From the NCBI GenBank assembly GCA_029257335.1, contig JARIBV010000133.1, positions 1 to 64,000 on the forward strand: DNA of 64,000 bases, written 5' to 3'. Shown here one piece after another: positions 16,340 through 25,348 of this stretch. Numbering within the stretch: position 1 is the first letter of the stretch; every line of letters starts with the position of its first letter. The notes below the pieces were generated by a model. It saw only the letters and a list, made by a program, of their open reading frames with translations, was not told the origin of the DNA and ran no database searches. The DNA comes from Faecousia sp. GTDB taxonomy: Bacteria > Bacillota > Clostridia > Oscillospirales > Oscillospiraceae. Both the position numbers and the translations under genes were made by a program.

Positions 16340-18931
16340 GTGCATAGCAGAAAAGAAAACAATATGGTTAAGAAGAATAGCCAAACAATAGCGGAAAAAC
16401 TGCAACAGTATATTGAGGCGGTGCAGTTTTTTGATGTCAGCAATGACGATTATATGTATATTTATGATCTCACCGCACAACGGGTTTATTTAACGGATAG
16501 AATTCGGGAAAAATTTCCAATTCCTCCGGCGCAAGAGGACGGAAACGACTTCAGCGCTTGGAACGATATTGTATATCCCAAGGACCGGAATCTCATGGAC
16601 CACTACCGAAACCTGCTGATTCAAGAGAAGATAAAATCCTTTAATATTGCATACAGGATTTTAGATCGGGCCGGGAATAAGGTCTGGGTCCGGGTCAAGG
16701 GGACTCTGCATAAGCAGGAGGATACACAGACTCTGCTGATTGCAGGGCGCATCTCAGAAATTGTCCGCGGGCGTATGATGGACAGCGTTACAGGTCTGTG
16801 CTGTACGGAAAAGCTTATGGAGGATTTGAAGCAGCACCTCAAAACATCAGACGGTTATCTGATGCTACTGAATCTGGATGACTTCAAACAACTGAATCTC
16901 ACACAGGGGCGTGCCTTCTGTGACGAGATCCTGAAGAAGGTTGCTGCCATCTTGGAAGAATGTGCCCAGGAACCCATGGAGCTGTACCGACTGGAGGGAG
17001 ATAGCTTTGCGGTAAGCTTTCTGGAAAAGAGAAAGGAGGATGTGGAGGCCTTTTACAGTGCCGTGCAGAAAAGATTGGAAAATATCTGCACAGCCTCGGC
17101 GGGTGTGGTAAACTATCAGTGCAGTGATGCCACAGACAGCGATACTATCTATCTGTATGCGGAAAATGCCCTGGATCGAGCCAAAAACGAGGGCAAAAAC
17201 CGAATGATCTTCTTCTCTGAAGATGACTACCGGAAAAATCTGAAGCAGATGGAGCTGGGGGCAAAAATGAAAGCCTGCATTGAGGATCATTGCAGAGGGT
17301 TTCATCTGGTGTATCAGCCCCAGATCAACAGCCGGGACTTCAGCCTTTACGGGGTGGAGGCTTTACTGCGGTATGAATCCCCCACCGGTGAAAAAATCAG
17401 TCCGGTGGAATTTATCCCTATCTTGGAACAGACTGGGCTGATCTGCTCCGTGGGAGAATGGGTGCTGCGGACGGCAGCTGCCCAGTGCAAAAAATGGCGG
17501 GAGTATCTGCCGGATCTGCATGTGAGCGTGAATATGTCCTATATCCAGCTGCAGCAGGACGGGGTGGCAGACATGGTGCTCAATGTGCTCCATGAGGCCG
17601 GGCTGCCGGGAGAGGCTCTGACTCTGGAATTGACCGAAAATGTACAGCTGCAAAATTATCACCATTTCAATAAAATATTCTATCGCTGGAAGCAAAGCGG
17701 CATTCGGATTTCCATTGATGATTTTGGAACCGGATATTCCAGCCTCAGCTACCTCAAAAGTATTGCAATCGATGAGGTAAAAATCGACCGGTGCTTTGTG
17801 AATCATGTTTCCTATAATGCCTATAATTTCAGACTTTTAAGCAATATGATCGAGCTGGCCCACAGCGCAAAGATCAAGGTGTGCTGCGAAGGTATGGAGA
17901 CCCTGGAGGAGCTGATGGCGTTACAGGAGCTGCATACGGATCTTTTGCAGGGGTATTTTTTTGCCAGACCCTGCACGGTGAATGCCTTTGAGGAAACTTA
18001 TATTCGTTCAGAATCGGAAGCCTACCAGGAACGAAAAGCAAAAGAGGCTAATCTGAACCTGCTGGATGCTGAACAGTGCAAGGAGTTTCTGGAGGAACTT
18101 CGCAACGAAGAGATCGGCAACATTACGGAGAGTATGGACGAAGTGGTCTATGTCAGCGACACGGAGACCTATGAACTGTACTATCTCAATGCTGCGGGAC
18201 GGCGTATGACCGGCGTGTACGACTACAAGGGTTGTAAATGTTATAAGGTGCTGCAAGGCAGAGATACGCCCTGCGAGTTTTGCAGCAATTCTTTGCTGTG
18301 CAAGGATGAATTCCTCATCTGGGAGCGGGAAAATACATTTTTTAAGCGGCACTTTATCCTAAAAGACAAGCTCATCCCCTGGAAGGGCAAGATGGCCCGG
18401 GTGGAAATGGCCATCGATATTACGGAAAAGGAAATCCTTAGCCAGGCTATTCAGAAAAGACTGAATTTTGAGCGCGCCATTGTGGATTCCTGCAAAATAC
18501 TGGTGGCAGAGCCTGATACGGAAAAGTCTTCCCACGAGGTGCTGAAAATCATGGGGGAGTTCTGTCAGGGAGACCGGGCCTATATCTTAAAGCCATGCCC
18601 GGATGCAAAGCGGTGGAATCTGTACTGGCAGTGGTGCGCCCCGGGGGTGGCACCTATTCAGGGGATTGCTCCCGGAGATTTAGAGCAGCCTTTTGAGGAA
18701 GAGACAGAACGGATACTACATCCCATCGTACGGGACAATAAAATCGTGGGGTATGTAGGCATTGATCACGCATACCATGCAGAAGTGGGAAAAGAACTTG
18801 TGAAAACCATGTCGTATTTCCTGGGCTATACCAGCCTGGGAGAAGAGCTGCCGGCAAGCTCCCGGGAGCCACAGAATTCAAAGAAAGCTTCGGCAGACCC
18901 TGAGTCCTTTTTGCAAGACAAATCCAATTAA
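16340..18931 (+). CDS. c-di-GMP phosphodiesterase: PAS, degenerate GGDEF, EAL, C-terminal sensor region
   Basis: An 863-aa soluble protein. Order: PAS_3-like domain (about 20-145), a GGDEF fold whose signature is degraded to LEGDSF (about 218-223, no cyclase activity expected), an EAL domain with EALLR at about 340 and intact ELTEN, DDFGTGYSS and QGYFFARP, then about 240 residues with a Cys-rich PAS-like segment (CKCYK, CEFC) and a GAF-like end. It probably hydrolyses c-di-GMP. The GTG at 16340 is chosen because GGAGGGA lies ahead of it; the ATG at 16364 lacks a site and the ORF track start is too early. It shares a unit with the upstream cyclase. Confidence 0.88.
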   Translation: MHSRKENNMVKKNSQTIAEKLQQYIEAVQFFDVSNDDYMYIYDLTAQRVYLTDRIREKFPIPPAQEDGNDFSAWNDIVYPKDRNLMDHYRNLLIQEKIKSFNIAYRILDRAGNKVWVRVKGTLHKQEDTQTLLIAGRISEIVRGRMMDSVTGLCCTEKLMEDLKQHLKTSDGYLMLLNLDDFKQLNLTQGRAFCDEILKKVAAILEECAQEPMELYRLEGDSFAVSFLEKRKEDVEAFYSAVQKRLENICTASAGVVNYQCSDATDSDTIYLYAENALDRAKNEGKNRMIFFSEDDYRKNLKQMELGAKMKACIEDHCRGFHLVYQPQINSRDFSLYGVEALLRYESPTGEKISPVEFIPILEQTGLICSVGEWVLRTAAAQCKKWREYLPDLHVSVNMSYIQLQQDGVADMVLNVLHEAGLPGEALTLELTENVQLQNYHHFNKIFYRWKQSGIRISIDDFGTGYSSLSYLKSIAIDEVKIDRCFVNHVSYNAYNFRLLSNMIELAHSAKIKVCCEGMETLEELMALQELHTDLLQGYFFARPCTVNAFEETYIRSESEAYQERKAKEANLNLLDAEQCKEFLEELRNEEIGNITESMDEVVYVSDTETYELYYLNAAGRRMTGVYDYKGCKCYKVLQGRDTPCEFCSNSLLCKDEFLIWERENTFFKRHFILKDKLIPWKGKMARVEMAIDITEKEILSQAIQKRLNFERAIVDSCKILVAEPDTEKSSHEVLKIMGEFCQGDRAYILKPCPDAKRWNLYWQWCAPGVAPIQGIAPGDLEQPFEEETERILHPIVRDNKIVGYVGIDHAYHAEVGKELVKTMSYFLGYTSLGEELPASSREPQNSKKASADPESFLQDKSN

Positions 18932-18991
18932 ATATGGCAAATCCGTCAGGTCGCCCAGGCGAGCCTGACCGGAGGACCTGAAACAGATCAG

Positions 18992-19046
18992 ATCCCCCTA
19001 AAGCAGATTCGGCTCGTTCCGCAGTTTGCTTTAGGGGGATTTTTGC
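18992..19046 (+). terminator. Intrinsic terminator after the EAL gene
   Basis: ATCCCCCTAAAGCA pairs with TGCTTTAGGGGGAT over a 20-base loop and TTTT follows. A second inverted repeat, CCATAAAAA / TTTTTATGG (19046-19080), follows directly. Confidence 0.8.
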
Positions 19047-19154
19047 CATAAAAAAGGGCATCAGGTCCGGCTTTTTATGGCGCAGAATTTGGAATTCACA
19101 AAAAATTTATAAAAATATTTGAGTTCGGCACGGAATTGTCTGAAATGTAATGCC

Positions 19155-19256
19155 TTGTGTAATGGTGGGTTTAGTATAATACAAAATATAAAGAACATTT
19201 GAGAGACGGACTTCGTCGAAGGGCCTTGAGCCTGCTTCGCAAGAGGAGCCGGTCTC
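19155..19256 (+). promoter_or_regulatory. Probable promoter and folded leader of the pilus operon
   Basis: TATAAT at 19175-19180 with TTGTGT upstream at a short 14-base spacing is the best promoter candidate. The transcript would begin with a foldable stretch: GAGACGG / CCGGTCTC (19203 and 19249-19256) enclosing CTTC/GAAG and CTTG/CAAG stems, like a three-way junction. No T-run follows. The rest of the gap 19047-19300 shows nothing else. Confidence 0.35.
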
Positions 19257-19300
19257 AGCATTATAAATCCATATTTGTGATATGACAGGTGAGATGGGAT

Positions 19301-19714
19301 ATGGCAGAGAAAGAACTGAAAAAGCTGAAACGCTCTGATTTGCTGGAAATTCTGCTGCAGCAGAACCGGGAGATGGAACGGCTGCAAAAGGAGCTGGAGG
19401 ACGCAAAGAAACAGCTTTCCAGCCGGGAGATCCTCTTGGCAGAGTCCGGCTCCATTGCGGAGGCTGCAATGGGACTCAACGGTGTTTTTGCTGCGGCCCA
19501 GGCGGCCTGCCAGCAGTATGAGGAGAATATCAGACGCCGCAGCGAGCAGCAGGAAACAATGTGTGCCCGGATGGAACAGGAAACAAAAGAAAAATGCGAC
19601 CGCATGGTGGCTGAAGCCCAGAAACAGGCGGATGCCTATTGGCAGGAAGCGGAACAAAAAATACAGCAGGTATTGCAAGAGACAGAGGGCTTAAAAAAGC
19701 TGCTGTCCATTTAG
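19301..19714 (+). CDS. Coiled-coil protein at the head of the pilus operon
   Basis: A 137-aa soluble protein, almost wholly charged heptads (MAEKELKKLKRSDLLEILLQ, then KECDR/AEAQKQADAYWQEAEQKIQQ stretches). The second half resembles the C-terminal coiled coil of DivIVA-like proteins, but the DivIVA membrane-binding head is missing, so the family is not certain. ATG at 19301 follows AGGTGAG by seven bases; the GTG twelve bases earlier overlaps that site. It is 18 bases from the signal peptidase gene. A role in placing secretion or pilus assembly at a cell site is a guess from its position. Confidence 0.7.
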   Translation: MAEKELKKLKRSDLLEILLQQNREMERLQKELEDAKKQLSSREILLAESGSIAEAAMGLNGVFAAAQAACQQYEENIRRRSEQQETMCARMEQETKEKCDRMVAEAQKQADAYWQEAEQKIQQVLQETEGLKKLLSI

Positions 19715-19732
19715 ACAGAAAAGAGCAGGCGT

Positions 19733-20314
19733 ATGAACAAACAAGATCTTCAACTCCCCAGCACCCAGGCCCTGGAAACGGAACTGAAAAGAGTGCAGCA
19801 TCAGAAGGGCCGCCAATCTGCCCTGAAGCGCACCGGATATATCCTGATTACAGTTGCGGCCATTGCGGTTTTGCTGGTGACACTGTTCTTTCCGGTAATG
19901 CGTATTTATGGCACCTCTATGGCCCCTACCTTTGAAAGCGGCGATGTAGTGGTGGCAATTAAGAATGGCAAAATAGACCACGGGGAGGTCATTGCGTTTT
20001 ACTACAACAACAAGGTTCTGGTAAAGCGGGTGATCGGATGTGCCGGAGACTGGATCGACATGGACGAATCCGGCAAAGTCCTGGTCAATGGGCAGGAGCT
20101 GGAGGAACCCTATCTCACCAGCCGGGCCTTTGGAGATACCAACATCGAGCTGCCGTATCAGGTGCCGGAGGGCAGATATTTTGTAATGGGAGATCATCGG
20201 GAAAGCTCTGTGGACTCACGCAATACCCTGGTGGGTACCGTCAGTCAGGAGCAGATCGTGGGCCGGGTATGGTTCCGCGTCTGGCCCTTCGCCCATATTG
20301 GCCCTATTTCATAG
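19733..20314 (+). CDS. lepB: Signal peptidase I
   Basis: A 193-aa type I signal peptidase with one N-terminal membrane helix (about residues 36-55). The catalytic Ser is in YGTSMAPTF, the general-base Lys in VLVKRVIGCAGD, and the structural GDHRESSVDSR box is present. It sits between the coiled-coil gene and the giant adhesin gene, a common place for a pilus-dedicated signal peptidase. It probably processes the adhesin and pilins, whose signal peptides are downstream in the same operon. Its ribosome site (AGAGCAGGCGT) is weak. Confidence 0.93.
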   Translation: MNKQDLQLPSTQALETELKRVQHQKGRQSALKRTGYILITVAAIAVLLVTLFFPVMRIYGTSMAPTFESGDVVVAIKNGKIDHGEVIAFYYNNKVLVKRVIGCAGDWIDMDESGKVLVNGQELEEPYLTSRAFGDTNIELPYQVPEGRYFVMGDHRESSVDSRNTLVGTVSQEQIVGRVWFRVWPFAHIGPIS

Positions 20315-20329
20315 GAAGGAGAAACATCC

Positions 20330-23300
20330 ATGCACAATAATCAACAAGGATATACATGGAAGACCGTTGTAACGGTGCTGGCCTGTCTGGTTGCGCTGTC
20401 TACAGTCTGCGCAATGATCCTGCCCGCCGTGGCCATGGATCAGAAATGCGCTCTGGAAGAGCATCAGCACAGTGAGCAGTGTTACACCTGGATTGCTGAC
20501 AGCGTGGAAACTCCTGCCGAGGAAGATGAGCCAACCCCGGAGCCTCTGCCTTCCGAGCAGGCGGCGACAGTGAGTGAGCAGGAAGATGCACGGGGCCATT
20601 GGGAGCTGACCTGTGAGATCCCCGAGCATACCCATACGGATGCCTGCCTGAATCAGCAGGCGCAGACCCCGGAGATCTCTGAATCTCCGGAGACCACTGA
20701 GACCACCGACACCACCGAGCAGACCGTGGAGCCCACCCAGTCCGCTGACGGGTCCGAATCCACCGAGCCCACCCAGTCCACCGAACCTTCCCAGCCTGTG
20801 GAGGGAGAACAAGAAGAGACGCCGTCCGATGTACAGACCCCGCAGGCCAAGAAGGCCATTGCAGTGGAATCCTATGTGGAAACGGCTGTTATGAAGTATA
20901 AATCCAAAGCCGGTCCGGATTCCGATGCATGGCAGGAAATGGAACAGGGTGTGCCCATCCCGGGGGATGCCAAGCTCCGGCTGGAAGTAAAGTATGACCA
21001 TGTTTCGATTACAAATCTCGTGCAGAATGGATGCCAGATGACCTTCGATATCCCGGAAATCATGCGAAATCCAGAGGCACAGGGTGACATTACGGATGAT
21101 AACCACAATACAGTGGGAACCACTACGGTAGATCACGGTGTGCTGACCATGACCTTTCAGAGAGAATGGCTGGAGCGCATATTGAACACCGAAGGAGACC
21201 GGCTCTACGGTAGTTTCTTCGTGGAAAGTGACATTAACCTTTCTTTGATTCCCGGAGATCATGGAGCAGTGCAGATCATCATCGGTGAGGTAAAACTGGA
21301 TCTCATCTTCGACAAGGATGTATCTGCCAAGCACGGAAATTTGGAAATTGTAAAAAGCGTCTCCAATCAGGTCATTAAAGAAGCAGACGGTCAATATCTG
21401 GAATACACCCTGACAGCAACTGCGGGAACAGATGCTCTGCCGGATGTGAAGGTTGTGGACCGTTTTATTGAAAATGCGCAGTATATTGAATATGTAAATA
21501 TCATGCCACAGCCTGCACCTCTGAACGATGATGGTGCGGTGCATCCCAGAGAGATTGTCTCCCAAGGCAAGAAACACGGAACGATTTATAAAGGTGCGAT
21601 GCCGACCCAGGAGGCCCCCATTCCCGAGGCAAATGCAACGGACATTGCAGAGCCGGGCAGCTTGGTATGGAATATCGGTGATATGGAAGCCAACGAAATG
21701 CGCACCCTGATTTACCGGGTGAAGCTGAAGGATCACTACACGGATCTGGTTCAGAAAAATGAGCGCCTGCGCAATGAGGCGATCTCTTATAGTAAGATCT
21801 ATCAAAAGGATAGTGGTCAGGCGGATTTTAAACCGAAGGCAGCAGTTATGCTGAATAAGAGCAATCAGCAGATCCAGCGGAATCCTCAGGATGGAAGCTA
21901 TCTGATTCGCTATACAGTTTGGTTGGAAGCCAACCGGGACAACACCTATACAATCGAGGATGTGAAGATTTCTGACAGGCTGAACCATCCGGATCATCCA
22001 ACGGATCCTACCATCCTGAACTATGTTCACTATGTAAGAGGCTCCTTGCAAGTGTTTGACAACAAACATGCCTTAGGCGATCCAGTGGAACTGAATGCCA
22101 TCAACGAAGTCCCTCCGACGGTGGAATATAATGAGGATCAAAAGGGCTTTGTCCTGTCCGTGGGCAAGCTGGCACCGGGACAGAGCTACAGTTTTCAGTA
22201 TGAAGTGAAGGTGGATGCTGCGGCCTTCGGTGCAGCAAATACCCAGAAACTGCAAGTAAAAAACCGGGCCGTTGTAACGGCCAAAAATGCTTCAATGCCA
22301 TCTAAGGATTTCCTCAATGCCTACAGTCACACCTGTAACTTAGAATATCAGCGCTGGATCCACAAGTCGATGAGCGGGGCGCTGAAGGCGGATGAAACAG
22401 TGGCACTTACGGGGGCTGTGTATGATGCTACCAATGGGGAAATCGTGGAAGAGATCAACCATCCTGAGAATTTTTTGGTTCCGGCAGGCAGCTATCCTTA
22501 TACCGTAACCCTCAATGAGCTGGGGGACTGGGACATAACTAAGGCTGATATCCGGGATATATTGAAAACAGACTACCTGCGCTATGCGGGCTACCTGAAG
22601 GTAGAGGCCTTTGACACCAAAACGCCTGTTCAGGGGGCTCTGGGTACCCTAGCGGAAACCCGCTGGATGAAGATTGACGGAAAGCAATCCTTCGCATTGC
22701 AGCTCACGCAGATCGGTCTCACGGAGAACACCTATGCTTACCGCCTGTCCTATTACGCCAGACCCGTGAATATGGGAAATGTGAGTCATGTGGTGGCCGG
22801 AAACAATGTACAGATCAGCGGAACTGCGGGGATCAACGGACAAGAGATTCAGCTGAAAGGTTTTCAGGCGGAGACACAGATGACCATGGAGGGCGGCCAT
22901 AGCTTTGAGTCCACCAAATATGCTTGGTACTATGAAAAACCTATGGTTGCCAGAGGGGCCTGGTCCAATGGTGCCATTTATTGGGGCATCAAGGTGAATG
23001 GCACCCAGCTCCACGCAGGTACATTCATCCGCGACTTCGTGAAGAACGAGGGAGGACACCCCGAGCGGGGCAAGATCACCTTCCACGATGACTCCTTTGT
23101 GGGTGTATACAAAGGAGCGCTGCCGGACGGAATGAATTTCAACAGCTACAGCGATCTCAACGATCTGCTGAGCAATACTTCTGTGGTCCGACTGGATGAT
23201 TCCGTTGCCAAGGCGACCTATGGCAATCGTCTGAATTTCCCCGGGGAAAACGCCTACAGTGAAGTTATTGTGGAGGTGCTGCATACCATCCCTATTGAAC

Positions 23301-25300
23301 AGGATGAATCCGTGTTCCTGATTTTCAAGAGTGAGCCGGATCCCATCCCCACAACAAACAGAACAAAAAAACTGTTTACCAATTATCACAGCACCAGTGA
23401 TAACGGAATCGACTGGCTTGAAAAGAATCAGGCCACCAAGACGCTGTATGGTGGCCAGAACATTTTGAAGGAATTCGGAAAGTTCTTTTCCTTTGATGGA
23501 ACAAATATAAAAGATCTGACCACAGGAATGGGAGGCCTGATTCCGCAGGGGGCCCTGAAAGAGCCGGGACATTATATTGCCTGGGCATCCAAGGTCAACT
23601 TTGGTGGAGATTTGGCGGGACGCTACCGCATTGTGGATGTGATTCCACAGGGGACGGAGATCGCCTTTGCCCGTATGAAGTGGCTGGGAGCCGGAACACG
23701 GAACAACAATGTTCAGATGTGCCGGATCGACAATTATCAGCAGGCTTTGGGTGACGGCTGGACGGAACATACTGTCACTGCACCTCTGGATGAAAATCTG
23801 GGCAATGTTACCAGCTACTATTACACAAAAGACAACATGGTGCTTTGGGATGTGGAAAACCTCATTGCAGGACATCAGGGAGATAATTTTGCAGTAGACT
23901 TTCAGATCGTCTGCCGGGTTGCGGACCCTGAGGTGCTCCAGGGCGGCCAGAGCAAAGAATTTGTCAATGAAATTTATCTGCAGAACCATCTGGGGGAACT
24001 GCTGGACGGCGATACCAGCGGCGTATCGGTAAGCGCCAGTAATGTGGATAAATCTTCTGTGCGGGATGGAAACACTGTTAAATACACCATCCATGTAAAT
24101 CCTCTGGGAGAGAATCTGGTGCCTGGCAACGACGAAGTGACCCTGATGGATGATATGAGCGAAAACCTGCGTCTGGATTTGAACAGCTTACAGGTAGTCA
24201 ATACCAACACCAAAGAAAAAGTGGAATTCCGTGCCTTTAAGGAGGATGAAGCCCTGGGCATTGTACTGCCGGACAGTACGCCCATCACCATCTGTTATAC
24301 GGCTAACATCGTGGCGGTTCCTGGGACCAAAATCACTCTTTCCAACAAAGCTTATTGGAGAGGACATGCCCAGGAAGGCGGTGATGACGACCGCATTGAA
24401 AACTTTTATTATACGGTCGGCGGTTCCGCAGGCGGAGCGAAGTTCCCTAGTGTGGTCATCCTCAAATATGACGAGAAGGACATTATGCAGCGTCTGCCAG
24501 ATGCGCAGTTCCTGATGGAGGAGGGAACCATGCAAAATGGTGTCTTTGTGCCTAATGGGAAAAATTGGAAGGGAACCACCGCACAGAACGGAGAACTGCA
24601 CTTCGGCACCAGCAGTGCAGAAGGAAAGCGTATGGAATATAATACGGTCTACCGTGTTACGGAAACCAAGGCGCCGGAGGGCTACCTGCTGGATGGAACC
24701 CCGTATTATTTCCTAGTGGCTGAAAAGAAAGGTGATACCTATCCAGCTTATCCCGATGGTGTGGATGTCCACTATGCATCTGCGGTTTATACCCTGCGAT
24801 TTCCCAACGGAAAGGCCAAGGCCTATGTGGAAAAGGCATTTCAGAAGGTGGACGGCACGGCGGTGGATCGGATTTCCGGTACCTATCGATTCGGTCTCTT
24901 TGACAATCCTCAGGGAACAGGGGAGCCCCTGCAAGTGGTTTCTCTGACGGTGACCGACACCACAACAAGCAACCGGGAGGAATTTGTGAATCTGGAAAAG
25001 GGAAAGGCCTACTATGTGTTTGAGCTGGATGACAGTTCCAAGCCCATTCTGCCGGATAGCCTTTCCTATGTGGATTCCAGACCGTTCCAGGTGAGCTATC
25101 AGTCTGATTCCGGCCGAGAAGTTAATGCGGTTATCGGCGGCTCCACAGTCACAGTGACCAATCGGCTGGCGATGGACAGCCTGCCGGAGACCGGCGGCAT
25201 GGGTACGGGCCCCTTCACCGTGGCGGGACTGCTGTTCCTGTGCGCCGGATTGTGGATGGCATATTGCCGCCTGAAAGAACAACCCCATTCAAAACAGTAA
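20330..25300 (+). CDS. Giant LPETG-anchored surface adhesin / probable pilus tip protein
   Basis: A 1656-aa exported protein. Signal segment about residues 11-36; then two C-x4-H-x-H-x3-C motifs (C40-C51 and C95-C106); a Thr/Ser/Pro/Glu-rich linker (about 108-165) with EPTQSTEPSQ-like repeats; over a thousand residues of beta-rich domains with DUF11-like and isopeptide-type modules; a Cna_B/SpaA-like domain with ETKAPEGYLL near 1440; and LPETG at 1618-1622 with a hydrophobic stretch and basic tail. It should be cross-linked to pilin or cell wall by a neighbouring sortase. AAGGAG precedes the ATG. Ligand unknown; first of three sortase substrates in the operon. Confidence 0.9.
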   Translation: MHNNQQGYTWKTVVTVLACLVALSTVCAMILPAVAMDQKCALEEHQHSEQCYTWIADSVETPAEEDEPTPEPLPSEQAATVSEQEDARGHWELTCEIPEHTHTDACLNQQAQTPEISESPETTETTDTTEQTVEPTQSADGSESTEPTQSTEPSQPVEGEQEETPSDVQTPQAKKAIAVESYVETAVMKYKSKAGPDSDAWQEMEQGVPIPGDAKLRLEVKYDHVSITNLVQNGCQMTFDIPEIMRNPEAQGDITDDNHNTVGTTTVDHGVLTMTFQREWLERILNTEGDRLYGSFFVESDINLSLIPGDHGAVQIIIGEVKLDLIFDKDVSAKHGNLEIVKSVSNQVIKEADGQYLEYTLTATAGTDALPDVKVVDRFIENAQYIEYVNIMPQPAPLNDDGAVHPREIVSQGKKHGTIYKGAMPTQEAPIPEANATDIAEPGSLVWNIGDMEANEMRTLIYRVKLKDHYTDLVQKNERLRNEAISYSKIYQKDSGQADFKPKAAVMLNKSNQQIQRNPQDGSYLIRYTVWLEANRDNTYTIEDVKISDRLNHPDHPTDPTILNYVHYVRGSLQVFDNKHALGDPVELNAINEVPPTVEYNEDQKGFVLSVGKLAPGQSYSFQYEVKVDAAAFGAANTQKLQVKNRAVVTAKNASMPSKDFLNAYSHTCNLEYQRWIHKSMSGALKADETVALTGAVYDATNGEIVEEINHPENFLVPAGSYPYTVTLNELGDWDITKADIRDILKTDYLRYAGYLKVEAFDTKTPVQGALGTLAETRWMKIDGKQSFALQLTQIGLTENTYAYRLSYYARPVNMGNVSHVVAGNNVQISGTAGINGQEIQLKGFQAETQMTMEGGHSFESTKYAWYYEKPMVARGAWSNGAIYWGIKVNGTQLHAGTFIRDFVKNEGGHPERGKITFHDDSFVGVYKGALPDGMNFNSYSDLNDLLSNTSVVRLDDSVAKATYGNRLNFPGENAYSEVIVEVLHTIPIEQDESVFLIFKSEPDPIPTTNRTKKLFTNYHSTSDNGIDWLEKNQATKTLYGGQNILKEFGKFFSFDGTNIKDLTTGMGGLIPQGALKEPGHYIAWASKVNFGGDLAGRYRIVDVIPQGTEIAFARMKWLGAGTRNNNVQMCRIDNYQQALGDGWTEHTVTAPLDENLGNVTSYYYTKDNMVLWDVENLIAGHQGDNFAVDFQIVCRVADPEVLQGGQSKEFVNEIYLQNHLGELLDGDTSGVSVSASNVDKSSVRDGNTVKYTIHVNPLGENLVPGNDEVTLMDDMSENLRLDLNSLQVVNTNTKEKVEFRAFKEDEALGIVLPDSTPITICYTANIVAVPGTKITLSNKAYWRGHAQEGGDDDRIENFYYTVGGSAGGAKFPSVVILKYDEKDIMQRLPDAQFLMEEGTMQNGVFVPNGKNWKGTTAQNGELHFGTSSAEGKRMEYNTVYRVTETKAPEGYLLDGTPYYFLVAEKKGDTYPAYPDGVDVHYASAVYTLRFPNGKAKAYVEKAFQKVDGTAVDRISGTYRFGLFDNPQGTGEPLQVVSLTVTDTTTSNREEFVNLEKGKAYYVFELDDSSKPILPDSLSYVDSRPFQVSYQSDSGREVNAVIGGSTVTVTNRLAMDSLPETGGMGTGPFTVAGLLFLCAGLWMAYCRLKEQPHSKQ

Positions 25301-25348
25301 AATGAAATAAAAATAAATAATAGAAGGAACTGAAAGGAAAGAAAAAGT

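Noticed and set aside
20309-22069. 586-aa minus-strand ORF rich in Gly/Leu/Arg
   Set aside because: Antisense to the Thr/Ser/Pro-rich linker and beta domains of the adhesin; no ribosome site.
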